Source: Phocoena phocoena | Taxonomy: Eukaryota > Chordata > Mammalia > Artiodactyla > Phocoenidae | NCBI RefSeq assembly: GCF_963924675.1 | Contig: NC_089232.1 | Location: forward strand, 38,022,659 to 38,086,658 | DNA: 64,000 nucleotides | Reading direction: 5' to 3' | Part shown: positions 1 through 9,140 of the stretch, piece by piece | Layout of the letters: every line of letters begins with the position of its first letter | How positions within the stretch are numbered: the first letter of the stretch is position 1 | Notes under the pieces: generated by a model | What the model saw: the letters and a program-made list of their open reading frames with translations, nothing else | Databases searched by the model: none | Told to the model about the DNA's origin: nothing | Made by a program: the position numbers and the translations under genes

Positions 1-555
1 CTCCCCCTTCTTCATACCTGTGGAACTGCTCCCACAGTTTAGACTCTAGATCATCCTTCTAATCACTAGTTTTCCTAGTCACTCCACAGGCTTGTTTCAC
101 CTCATCTCAGACCAGAAGAAGAAGAGCAAGTCCAAGTTGTGAGTATCCACTTTAAGGGCTCAGAACTATGGCAGAAACAAGAGTCCACAGAGCCCGCCAT
201 GTACCCCTACCACCTGGAGATGACCCCCAGCCTCGGGAACTCACCACCCACTGGGCGATCTTTAGGGGTATCTAGTGACCACCAGGACATGACCTCATCC
301 TGGGTCATTAAGACCCCGCGAAACAGCTGGAGACAGAAGAAGGCAGCAGAAAATTCATTCTTCACCGAAAGCTTCTAAATTCCGGCCTGCCAGAAATACA
401 CCACCCAGAAACATACCAAGAGCAGCATTCTCCTTTGTCCTTTCTCCTCGGACCAACACAACAGACGTCAAAGACAGAGCGTGCACCAGAAGACGTGCGG
501 ATGGGCTTCAACCCCGACAGAGACGCCAGTTGGCCAGCCAGGTGTTACCGTGGCT
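1..555. other. Unassigned sequence
   Basis: No repeat family or gene is recognised here. A pyrimidine-rich stretch ending in ctcag at about 101-112 is followed by a short basic frame and a gtgagt that could be a splice donor or a stop codon; this is treated as a weak exon candidate in the findings. The 79-codon open frame at 139-378 has no recognisable motif. Confidence 0.4.
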
Positions 556-700
556 CTCAGTGCTGATGGTGGCATATTAGAGTCACCTGGCCCAACTCAA
601 AACCAACTTAGAATCTCTGGGGGTGGGACCTGGGTCTTGATATTTTTTAAGCTGCCCAGGTAATTCCCATATTTCAGCCAAAACTGAGAAAAGCTGCTGT
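556..700 (+). mobile_element. MER5A-type hAT-Charlie DNA transposon relic
   Basis: The stretch holds the family landmarks agagtcacctgg near the left and agaatctctgggggtggg at the centre, then a T-rich stretch and a second cc-aggtaattc block. MER5A is a non-autonomous hAT element about 190 bp long. Orientation is uncertain because the element is nearly symmetric. Family assignment is from memory of the consensus. Confidence 0.65.
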
Positions 701-2287
701 ACTCTCTCCTAACTCAGGAATGTCAGTGCCAACATGGCGAGTTCTCTGTTTTACTTGGATCATTCACTTGGGCCCTCTCATGGCCCTGGTGCTTGGCAGT
801 CCCGTGTTGCTCAGCTCTGAGAAATGACTCCATACAGAGACAAGGAACCCTTAAGCAGGGATCAAATACCAGAGGCCAATGGGCTTCTCCCAGGCCTGAC
901 CTCAGGATTTTACTGCTATACCAAATGGTGTCAGCTTTGAGTTCCTAAGGTCACGAGCCATCCCGCGGCCCTAACTCTAAAGCCAGTGTTTGGTTACAGG
1001 CAACACTGTGTAGAGGCTGGTGGGAGCTCCTTCAGGGAAGGATCAACCAGCATCTGCTGCTTGCGGGCAGACTTGGCCCCAGGGCTGACTCTGATCTTAT
1101 TTCCTCTTGATTTTCTGGAGTTTGGGAGTAAAGACAGAGGTAGATACCAGAAAAAAAGGATTCGTCCTGGTCTTAAGGGTCACGATTTGATGGCCACCTC
1201 GCTCATTTCCTCGAAGACCAAAGTTCCCAAATGTTGATGACGAAGGAGACTTTATACCCATTCTGGGAACCTACCTGACTTGTGTCATCCACCTCTTCTA
1301 TGAAAGTTTTTCCACCTGGGTCACTATTGTTTCTCTGCCTGAGGTGATGGCCTAGCCTCCCTCACAGATGACAGGTGTCCTGAGGTCAGCAGCTAAGCCT
1401 TACCGTGCAGGGTCGTAACCATGCAGGGTCTCTGAGGCATTGATGTTTTGGCAGAAATGTTGGAAGAGGAAGGGTGTTCTTCCCCCCTGCAGGGCTCTTT
1501 CAAGAATTCAACATGATTAAAGGCACAGGGGCAGCCTGCAGCAACAGCAGGCAGTAGATGTCACAAGTGTCACTCTCTACCATCCAGGGGCCTGAATCCA
1601 GCAGGAGATGTGCTTCCTGGTAGGAACAGGAAGCACCTGTTTTCCAGAGGCCTTTCTCACCCCCTTACTTCCTCCTCACCTTCCCCGCTTATTCATCTAG
1701 CAAATGGCCCCAGGAACCTAATCCCCTGCTTCATTTCCTTGTCCGGGGGCCCCCAAAGGGCTCTGAACAAGATGCTGGTGTGCAATGTGTGGGGATGAGG
1801 CCAGCCCCATCCCCACAGGGGTACAGCCATGTGCCACCCACTCCTGGGTGGACCCCTCAACCTGGGGCTCCCTGACAGCAAGAGGGTGACAGGCCCGGTT
1901 CTCCCTGCACGAGGGGCTGGACAGTCCCTCCACACTCACCACCCTGTCCCAGGGCCTGGGAGCCAGGCCAGACGTGGAGTTGGACCTGAGACCTGATTGT
2001 GGACAAGGGCTGGGGCCTGGCCTCTGAGGAGCTTCTATTCCAGCCATCAAGCAAGAGAGGGAAACCAAGAGGAAGAATGGCCCTGTGGAGGCCCATTCCG
2101 ACCGGGGCTGCCTTCCCTTTCCAAGTAGCAGAGGTCTGAGGCCAGACAAAGCCTCCACTGATGCCTCCTTTAGGGCAGCCCTGGCCTGAGGGCTGATTCA
2201 CCAATAAGGCACCTGTTCTGCATCATCCAATGAAGGGCAGGATGCCTCAGCACAGCTGGGATGTGATCAATACTGGGAGAATGGAAA
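701..2287. other. Unassigned sequence, GC-rich in the second half
   Basis: No recognisable gene or repeat. The part at about 1840-2200 is GC-rich and has overlapping antisense open frames (up to 146 codons on the minus strand). These have no domain signal and look like open frames that arise by chance in GC-rich DNA. No CpG-dense promoter-like island is evident. Confidence 0.4.
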
Positions 2288-2571
2288 TCAAGAACTCCTG
2301 AGGAGAACAGGCATTCTTTCCAAAGAAGACATACAGATGGCTAACAGGCACATGAAGAGATGCTCATCAGGAAAGTGCAAACCCAAACCACAATGAGACA
2401 TGACCTCACACCTGTCAGAATGGCTAGCATCAAAAATATAACCAAGTGTTGTCGAGGTCATGGAGAAACGAGAACTCTCGTGCACTGTTGGTGGGAAGAC
2501 AGCATGGAGGTTTCTCAAAAAACTAAAAATAGAACTACCATATGACCTGGCAATGCCACTCTTTGGGGTTG
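2288..2571 (+). mobile_element. Old LINE-1 fragment (ORF2 C-terminal region), left part
   Basis: The fragment reads like the end of L1 ORF2: ccaaagaagacatacagatg, then caatgagacatgacctcac, then the block around tgcactgttggtgggaa, then the region normally encoding LPYDPA. It is much more diverged than the L1 copies at 29.4 and 51.7 kb and has stop codons. A minus-strand SINE splits it; the rest resumes at 2766. Confidence 0.85.
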
Positions 2572-2765
2572 TTTTTTTTTTGCGGTACGTGGGCCTCTCA
2601 CCGTTGTGGCCTCTCCCGTTGCGGAGCACAGGCTTCGGTCGCGCAGGCTCAGCGACCATGGCTCACGGGCCCAGCCGCTCTGCGGCATCTTCCCGGACCG
2701 GGGCACGAACCCGTGTCCCCTGCATCGGCAGGCGGACTCTCAACCACTGCGCCACCAGGGAAGCC
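2572..2765 (-). mobile_element. CHR-type SINE, inserted in an old L1
   Basis: Read on the minus strand the element starts with ggcttccctggtggcgcagt, carries the B-box-like ggttcgtgccccgg, and ends in a run of A (T10 on the plus strand at 2572). Imperfect target duplications are visible: actctttgg at 2558-2566 and actccttgg at 2768-2776. It therefore inserted after the surrounding L1. Confidence 0.93.
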
Positions 2766-2850
2766 CTACTCCTTGGTTTTTATCTGAAGAAAACGAAAAC
2801 ACTGATTGGAAAATATCTGTGCACTCCTATGTTCATTGCATTGTTTATCC
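2766..2850 (+). mobile_element. Old LINE-1 fragment, right part
   Basis: The sequence continues the L1 interrupted at 2571. The words gaagaaaacgaaaacactga and atgttcattgca match the usual order in the L1 ORF2 3' end. It decays into AT-rich DNA after about 2850. Confidence 0.75.
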
Positions 2851-3464
2851 ATTCATCTGTTAAAAATCTTCCTTTAGCTTTTAAGTTCTTAAAATATTTT
2901 TCCCTATTTATAAATTTAGTAAACAAAAGTATAACAAACATCTTCAAGGATTTCTTTGGCTAGTAGTTACTTGGTTAATATTTGGTCCACTTTATAAGTG
3001 TCATTAATTTAACACATTCAAACATTTATAAATTTAACATATGCAATTTTTTCTTAAGTTCCTCAACTGTCTGCGCAAACAAAATCTTACTTAGAACTTT
3101 TGAAAAACATATAAATCTAGTAAGTTAAATGGATAAATATAGTAACAATTTAGGTTTTCCTAACTTTCAACACCACACATAAATTTATTAAACTTTCAAC
3201 TCAAAATCGTAAGTCTAACTCATTTACTCAATTACACTTTAAAATCTGAATTATAAGTCTCACCCTTCCCCTAATAGAGGAAATTCTCTTCGACATTACA
3301 AGTACTTAAAATGCCAGATATGCATAGGGTATTCTTAGAACAAAAGAATCAATACTATAGGTTTACCTTTAAATCATTTCTATACTTGGTTATAAATCTT
3401 CCTGGGCCGAAAGAAGTTTTCCCAGACGGTGGGATTTTCCAGACTTCCCAGAAAATGAGAACCA
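2851..3464. other. AT-rich unassigned sequence
   Basis: AT-rich DNA without a recognised gene or repeat. A pattern of repeated aaattta-like words around 2880-3190 may reflect a decayed LINE tail, but I cannot support an assignment. Confidence 0.4.
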
Positions 3465-3600
3465 TGTGGGGCATTTCTTAAACATACAGATTCCTAGGCT
3501 CCAACCCAGATCCAATGAATCTGCATTTCCATGGAGAAGACTAGGTAATCTGCATGATCATAAAAGCCCCAGGTTTATCTTAGAAGTTTGGAAACACTTT
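3465..3600 (+). mobile_element. MER5A-type DNA transposon relic
   Basis: Landmarks are gagaaccatgtggggcattt, then acatacagattcctaggctc followed by a decayed ccaacccagat block, then the diverged right half with ggtaatctgcatgatc. The length and order fit MER5A. Confidence 0.65.
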
Positions 3601-4265
3601 ACTTAGGGAAAAATTGCTTCTCAGACATCTATAGACCAGATTTCAGCCAGGCTCTGCCTAGATTCTTGTGAGTAACTGAAAGGACACCTCAACCCTATGT
3701 ATCTTCCTCTGCAGGGTCACTGTAAGCTAGGAGAGGTGGCCTTCCTGCATTAGAGGTGTGTCACCGCTGCTTAGGATTTCAAGTTAGAGTACAGCCAGTG
3801 GGCTTTGTCACTGGATTGGACTTTGCATTTCCCTGGCTCTCTAGATAGGATAAATGTCTTCTCCTATCTCTAGAACTTTGAGTGTCATTCTTAACATATT
3901 TCTCCAGGTTCTCAGGACCATACATCCTTATAGACACTAAAATGCTGCCCCATTGAACCCTGGTGTCTCCCTCAGCTTTGTCTGACTTGTCAGTCATGAC
4001 TTCAAGGTCATTTTCCGGACAGGTTCCTAACTGGTGCCCTGATTCCAGCCCTAACCCCTCCACACAGCAACTAGATGATCTTCCCAAGGTGCAGGCCCAG
4101 GGCACACGCTGCTAAACCCTCCCTTGGCGTGGCGTGAAAGGCCTGGCTCACGAACACCTGCCTGCCTCTCCGTGGGTCCATCTCAGGCTGCTCCCAGCAG
4201 GCTCCAGGCCCCCAGAACGCCACCCACAGGGCTAGTCAAGCGCCCCTGATTCTGGCTAGCACAGG
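3601..4265. other. Unassigned sequence
   Basis: No recognised gene or repeat. The minus-strand open frame at 3779-4105 (108 codons) has no recognisable motif. Confidence 0.4.
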
Positions 4266-4485
4266 GGCCAGTGTTTGCCAAAGGAGTGGCCAAAGATAGT
4301 CTGCATCAGAATTGCTGGGCAGAGAGAGGCATGTTTACTAACATGCAGATTCCTGGGCCCCACCCCAGACAATCGGGCTCTGAACCTCTAGGGAACGGGG
4401 TCCAGAAATACTCCTCGTTAACAAGCTCCCATCCCTACCCCCAGGTAATTCTTGTGCTCGCTAACATTTGCAAAGCATGGCCTGC
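4266..4485 (+). mobile_element. MER5A-type DNA transposon relic
   Basis: The stretch contains agtctgcatcagaattgctg, then acatgcagattcctgggccc followed by the purine/pyrimidine block of the family, and ends with ccaggtaattcttgtgctcg. The order fits a nearly complete MER5A. Confidence 0.7.
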
Positions 4486-4879
4486 CTAGTCCAAGAGCAG
4501 CAAAAGCAAGCTTCACTTTCCTAAAATAGGAAGAAAAACATATTTCTGTTGCCAGGGTCCAGACTTCAGCAAAGTAAAAGAGTCACAATCATTAAACCCC
4601 CTCCATGTGAGCGTTATGGCTGTGTATTTGTCACAAAGGCACAAAAACCCTGTGCGTGGGTGCACATGCCTGGGTGTGTGGTGGGGATGGTCTTTGCACT
4701 TGAAGGAGGTTACGGTGGAAGGTGGCAAGGAGGAAGCAAGAGGAGCATAATTAGAAAGAAAGGGGGGTCTCCAAGGGGACTACCGGGCAAAGACAAACCC
4801 AAAGCCCACGGCCCTTCAGGCTGCAGGGTCACGGGAAAGATGAAGGCTAAGGAGGGACTGCCTGAGAGGTAAGACGACA

Positions 4880-5290
4880 CACCACAGCAGGGCTGCGTAC
4901 CAAAAACACAATACTGAGTGAAAAGAAAGCATCACAGAAGGAGAATACAGTGCATTCCATTTACATGAATTTTTTAAAACTAGCAAAAGCAAACAGCATG
5001 TTGTATAGGCACGCATACTAAGGTGGTAACACTGTAAAGAAGACCAAAGAATGACGCACTGAAATTCAAGACTGCGATCCCCGGGGCTACCTCTGGGAGA
5101 GAGGGGACCACAGGGGACTTCAAAGGTACCAGTAAGTTTCCTAAGAGGTCGGGGGTGGGGTGGGGGTGGGGGTGGGTATTCAAGCGTGGTTATATATACG
5201 TAACACGTATCGTTTTGCATGTATGACATATTAAGGTTTTTAAACATACATATGAAATCGTGAACAGCATGAATAAAATAAACCACTTGC
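4880..5290 (+). mobile_element. Old LINE-1 3' end (L1M-type)
   Basis: The words aatactgagtgaaaagaaag, then cattccatttacatga, then a G-rich patch and a final gaataaaataaa are the usual order of old mammalian L1 3' ends. No coding capacity remains. The G-rich patch at 5151-5177 is annotated separately. Exact limits are approximate. Confidence 0.65.
5151..5177 (+). repeat. G-quadruplex-forming motif
   Basis: Five runs of three to five G are each separated by a single T. This is a very strong canonical G-quadruplex pattern. It lies in the 3' end of an old L1, where G-rich patches are a known feature of L1 3' UTRs. Confidence 0.8.
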
Positions 5291-6308
5291 TCACCAAATG
5301 CTGAAACACTAGGAAAAGGCGTCACCTTCTGGAATTTGTGGCGGGTATGGCTTGAGCAAATAAAATGAAGCCCCGCTGACCAAGTGGATCATGAATGTTC
5401 AGCACTTGTGCTGGCTGACCGAGCCTCCGGGACAGCGAAGGGCAGGTGAAGAAGGCCTGGGGGCCCAACTCGGAGAGGAAGTACCACGTCCCATGTCCAG
5501 GGCTGAGGCAGTGTCCTGTGGAGCGTGTGAGCCCAGCTTGGCACCCACCTCCACGGAGTCCTATCTGTTCCAGAAAGGGAGGTGGTTTTGGACCCACTAA
5601 CAAAGAAAAACAAAATGCCGTTTCCATTTACAGATGCCTTCTTCACTGCAGCCTTTACTAAGGGTCTGGGCGTTTCCTTAAAAGTTCCTTTAAAGCAAAC
5701 AGGGAAGGATTTTATCTAAGAGAGAATCCTCTACAACTCCCCACCGTGAGCGTGCTTCAGTGAACAGTCCAGAATGGGCAAGACTGCACACACGCGCCCC
5801 TGGGTGGGGCCTGAGAACCTCCCCGTGAGCCGTGCCCATCACGTCTCTTCTGTCCCTTGGTGCCAGGATGGGATTTGCCAGCACACACCAGCAGAACCAC
5901 CTGGCAGTTTCCACTCACTTGAAAAGGGGTTCCTCTCAAGTCTGGTTTCCTTGCTTAGTCCCAGAGTTCTCCCTCTCTGGACCCCTAGTACTTGTTGCTC
6001 TTGCCCGATTTTGTGCACTTCACTGTGCCCTGCTGTAGGACAATTCCCAGGCTGCTGGCCCTCTGGGTTATCTAGTTATAACCCTCGCATTATTATTTTC
6101 TACTAATAACAAAACAACAGCCAGCTGTGCCTATGGGCACCTCCTGCAGATTTTTTGTAGGAAGAAGACTGTGCCAGGCCTCCTCCTAGCTCCTCCTCGG
6201 ATGGCTGTTGGGTTAAATTACAAGGAGCGATTTCTCATCCTTTCTTCTAAAATGACTTTTATTATCATCATCTCTTTTTTTCTGACTAAAAGAGAAATTT
6301 GTTTTATT
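5291..6308. other. Unassigned sequence
   Basis: No recognised gene or repeat. Overlapping open frames of 60-110 codons on both strands between 5322 and 6106 carry no domain signal. Confidence 0.4.
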
Positions 6309-6795
6309 AAAATCCTATTGCTGCTGTAACCAACTTCCACAAAAACCTAGCAGATTAAAACAACACAAGTTTATCATCTTAAAGTTTTGGGTGTCAGAAG
6401 TCCAAAATAAGACTCACTGGGCTCAAAGCAAGGTGTCAGCAGGGCCACGTTCCTTTTCTGGAGGCTCTAGGAGAGAACCCGTTCTCTTGCCTTTTCCAGC
6501 TTCTGGGGGTCACCGGCTTTTCTGGGCTTCTGGCTCCCTCCCGTCTTCAATAGCTGGTGGAGACTTTCTCCCAGGGCATCAATGTTCTGCCTCCCTCTTC
6601 CACATGTAAAGACCCCTGTGATGACATTGGGCCCACCTGGGTTATCCCAGCTGCTCTCACCTTCTCCAGGTCAGCTGATTAGCAGTGAGAGTTCCATATG
6701 CAAACTTAATTCCCTTTTGTCATGTAACCTAACGTAGTCACAGACTCCGAGCATTAGGATGTAGACATCTCTGGTCATTACTCTGCTACAACATA
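6309..6795 (+). mobile_element. MLT2-like solo LTR (ERVL class)
   Basis: The element shows the family order: cctattgctgctgtaac, agattaaaacaacacaagtt, tcagaagtccaaaat, aaggtgtcagcagggccacg, then ggcatcaatgttctgcct and a final aggatgtagacatctctgg. No internal retroviral genes flank it, so it is a solo LTR. The MLT2 name is from memory; the class is less certain than the repeat identity. Confidence 0.6.
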
Positions 6796-6916
6796 TATGC
6801 TCATTGTAGAAAATTTAGAAGCACAGGAAAAGCATAAGGGAGAATATAGAAGCCACTTCTAACCCCACTTCCCAGAGATAACCACCACCAATTTATTGTG
6901 TATTCATCCAGTCCTT

Positions 6917-6979
6917 ATTTTATTTTATTTTTATTTTTTAACATCATTATTGGAGTATAATTGCTTTACAGTGTTGTGT
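6917..6979 (-). mobile_element. Severely 5'-truncated LINE-1 insertion (63 bp)
   Basis: The insert is a T-rich stretch followed by attggagtataattgcttta, the reverse complement of the extreme 3' end of the young cetartiodactyl L1 (compare aattatactccaataaag near 33666-33684). It is flanked by a perfect 11-bp duplication, atccagtcctt, at 6906-6916 and 6980-6990. Only about 40 nt of L1 plus the tail were copied. Confidence 0.85.
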
Positions 6980-7214
6980 ATCCAGTCCTTTTAAGTGCAT
7001 ATGTTTCCTTTTCTTTGTAAACTAGGTTTGAATAATACCATATATGTTTATATAGACATATATAGTGTTTAGTATTTTTCCTTAATAGTATGCATGTATT
7101 TCTATGCTATTTACTATTTTGTTACATTTCATTTTTTAATGGCTACCTAGCATTCCACTATGTGGATGTACTATAATTTATTTAACTAATTTAGTTAATC
7201 CTTTATTGTAGGAT

Positions 7215-7265
7215 TATTGTAGATACATAATGTATCTCTTTATTGTAGATACATAATGTATCTCT
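7215..7265 (+). repeat. 26-bp tandem duplication with internal inverted repeat
   Basis: Two copies of a 25-bp unit (tattgtagatacataatgta followed by tctct) lie at 7215-7239 and 7241-7265, identical and offset by 26 bp. Each unit contains agatacat and atgtatct as an inverted repeat around one A. Confidence 0.9.
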
Positions 7266-7345
7266 AACTTTTCTTCGTGCCTAGTAGCCCTGTGATAAAC
7301 ATCTCTGGAAGCTACATCTTTGTACACATTCTTAGGATACATTCC

Positions 7346-8940
7346 CCAAAGGTACCCCAAATATTGGGTGGCCACGTCATTTATCCTTCAAAGCAGGACA
7401 TTTTTAAGAATGAAAAAGGGTAATCTTAAAATTTAACAGTAACTGATAACTAACAATAAGCCAGGACGGACCTGGGCATAATACGTTCGGCAAAGTGGCC
7501 TCATGAAATGTTGCCGTGGTTTAGTCCTGTGGGCAGCACCCAAGAATCCTGCTCTAAGCCCTTGTGAAAATTGCCAGGCCTCCCCATGCCCCCAGCTCCC
7601 AACCTCCATCTTCCTAAAACTGAAAACCACACAGAGGCAAATGTCACCCTCACTCTCACTGGAGAGGTAGCAGCGGCAGGCCTGTTTCTTGTGGCAGGGA
7701 GAAGACAGCTAAGTCCTGCTTTGCCCTGGTAGCCAGTGATTTTACTCTAAATGAGCCTATTATAGCTTCTGATCCAGGTAAGGCTGGGTTAGCTTCGAGG
7801 CAGCAGTGACCAACCTGCCTTCCCTACACACAGGCCGAGGTACAGGCTCAGAGAGGAAGCGTCTCCCAGGGCCTTTCCCCAGACCCAGTCAGGTGCCCCC
7901 TGGGTAGCCCTGTAACAAGACAGTATTACCTGAACAAACTTACCTGCCAAACTTACCTGAGCAGAAGACACTGACCCTGAAGAGCCCAGAGCAAGAGCTT
8001 GGAGCTGCAGTCAGCCCAAGTTCCCTAACATGGGGAATGTTACAAGGAACAACTTACACTTTCTCATCAGAGGACTTCCACTTGGATAGAACCCTCTGAA
8101 ACCATCAACCATCAAGAACATACCCAAATAAAGCAGTCGCCGAAACCACAAAAATGAAAAGACTAAATTCACTGTTTTGTAACATTCCCATGGGTCTTGT
8201 TTTGTTTTGTTTTTTTATTTTGGTAGCAGTCATTTGACCTGGCCACCCAGGCTACCGAAGGCTCTCAGGGAAAAGACGGGGGCCCCTGCACAGGATTGTG
8301 AATGCAAACACTGAAAAAAAGCTATCAAGTCCTAGGGTTTCTTGTTGCGGGCATTTCTGACCTTCTGAGTCAAGTAACCTGACGAAACAGTCACCTCATC
8401 TACCCAGAGGCCACTCAGGAAGCATCTGACTCATTCTTGTTGACTCATATGCTGGAAAAGCAAAACCAAATGGGCTCTGATAGCAACTAGTTTGGAGCAG
8501 TTTTACTTGTAAGCAGCTGGCTCCCTGCCTACAGAGAATATAAACCTACAGAAATAAAGAAAAAAGCTTAGCAACCCATGCCCTACCCCCAAATAATGTT
8601 CCAGGTGATATTTTGTAAGCACAGCTGCAAACTGTGCTCTATTAACCTGGAAATGGAGCAAAACACACCTGGACACTGTGCACCATTTGTGAAATGAGCA
8701 AGGGGCAGAGCAGGCCAGCCCGGAACACGAACTGGCCAGTAGGCAGGTCTCGAACACTTGGGCGTTCTCTCTCTCAGAAAGAGCTGCTCTTTTTTTATTT
8801 CACCTTTGCGTTCTTAGTGGACATGTCATTCAGCTGGAGATCTGGACTGTTTGATATAAGCAAAGGCAGAGTCGTGGGATAACCATTGGCCACATAAGGG
8901 AGTCCAACAATTTGGGGAAAGAAAATACCGGCCCAGACAG
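7346..8940. other. Unassigned sequence
   Basis: No recognised gene or repeat. Several minus-strand open frames of 60-84 codons lack any motif. A T-rich patch lies at 8200-8220. Confidence 0.4.
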
Positions 8941-8959
8941 TGAAGCATGTTGGATTTCT

Positions 8960-9140
8960 CACATCAAAAGTCAGCTTCTCAAATAGGGGAAGACTAGATG
9001 TGCTTGCCTCTGGAGAAAGGGACTGGGAGGTAGAAAGGATGCTCTTTTTTATTATGAACATCGTAATACTATTGACTATTAAACTATGAATATATATTAC
9101 TTTGTTTTTAAAAAATTAAATGTTTCTAAAAAAAAAAGGA
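8960..9140 (+). mobile_element. Possible old LINE-1 3' tail
   Basis: The block gcctctggagaaagggactg, then an AT-rich run and a stretch of ten A at about 9129 are like the tail of old L1 elements. The match is weak and the limits are approximate. Confidence 0.35.

Larger units (their letters stand above)
6796..7345 (-). mobile_element. Old LINE-1 3' UTR (L1M-type), minus strand
   Basis: The plus strand shows tgtagaaaatttagaagcac, cccagagataaccaccacca, atttcattttttaatggc, cattccactatgtggatg and a gataaacatctctgg block. This is the reverse strand of old L1 3' ends. A 63-bp younger L1 insertion (6917-6979) and a 26-bp tandem duplication (7215-7265) lie inside it. Confidence 0.7.

Noticed and set aside
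139..378. 79-codon plus-strand open frame
   Set aside because: No domain, no codon pattern distinct from the flanks, and no recognisable upstream promoter or splice context.
1718..2158. 146-codon minus-strand open frame
   Set aside because: Overlaps other frames in GC-rich DNA on the same strand, and composition is Pro/Gly/Ser/Arg rich as expected by chance.
2606..2863. Many open frames rich in [10 protein letters not shown] or GSRAQPLCG type words here and at other loci
   Set aside because: They are translations of CHR SINEs; the same peptides recur at each SINE.
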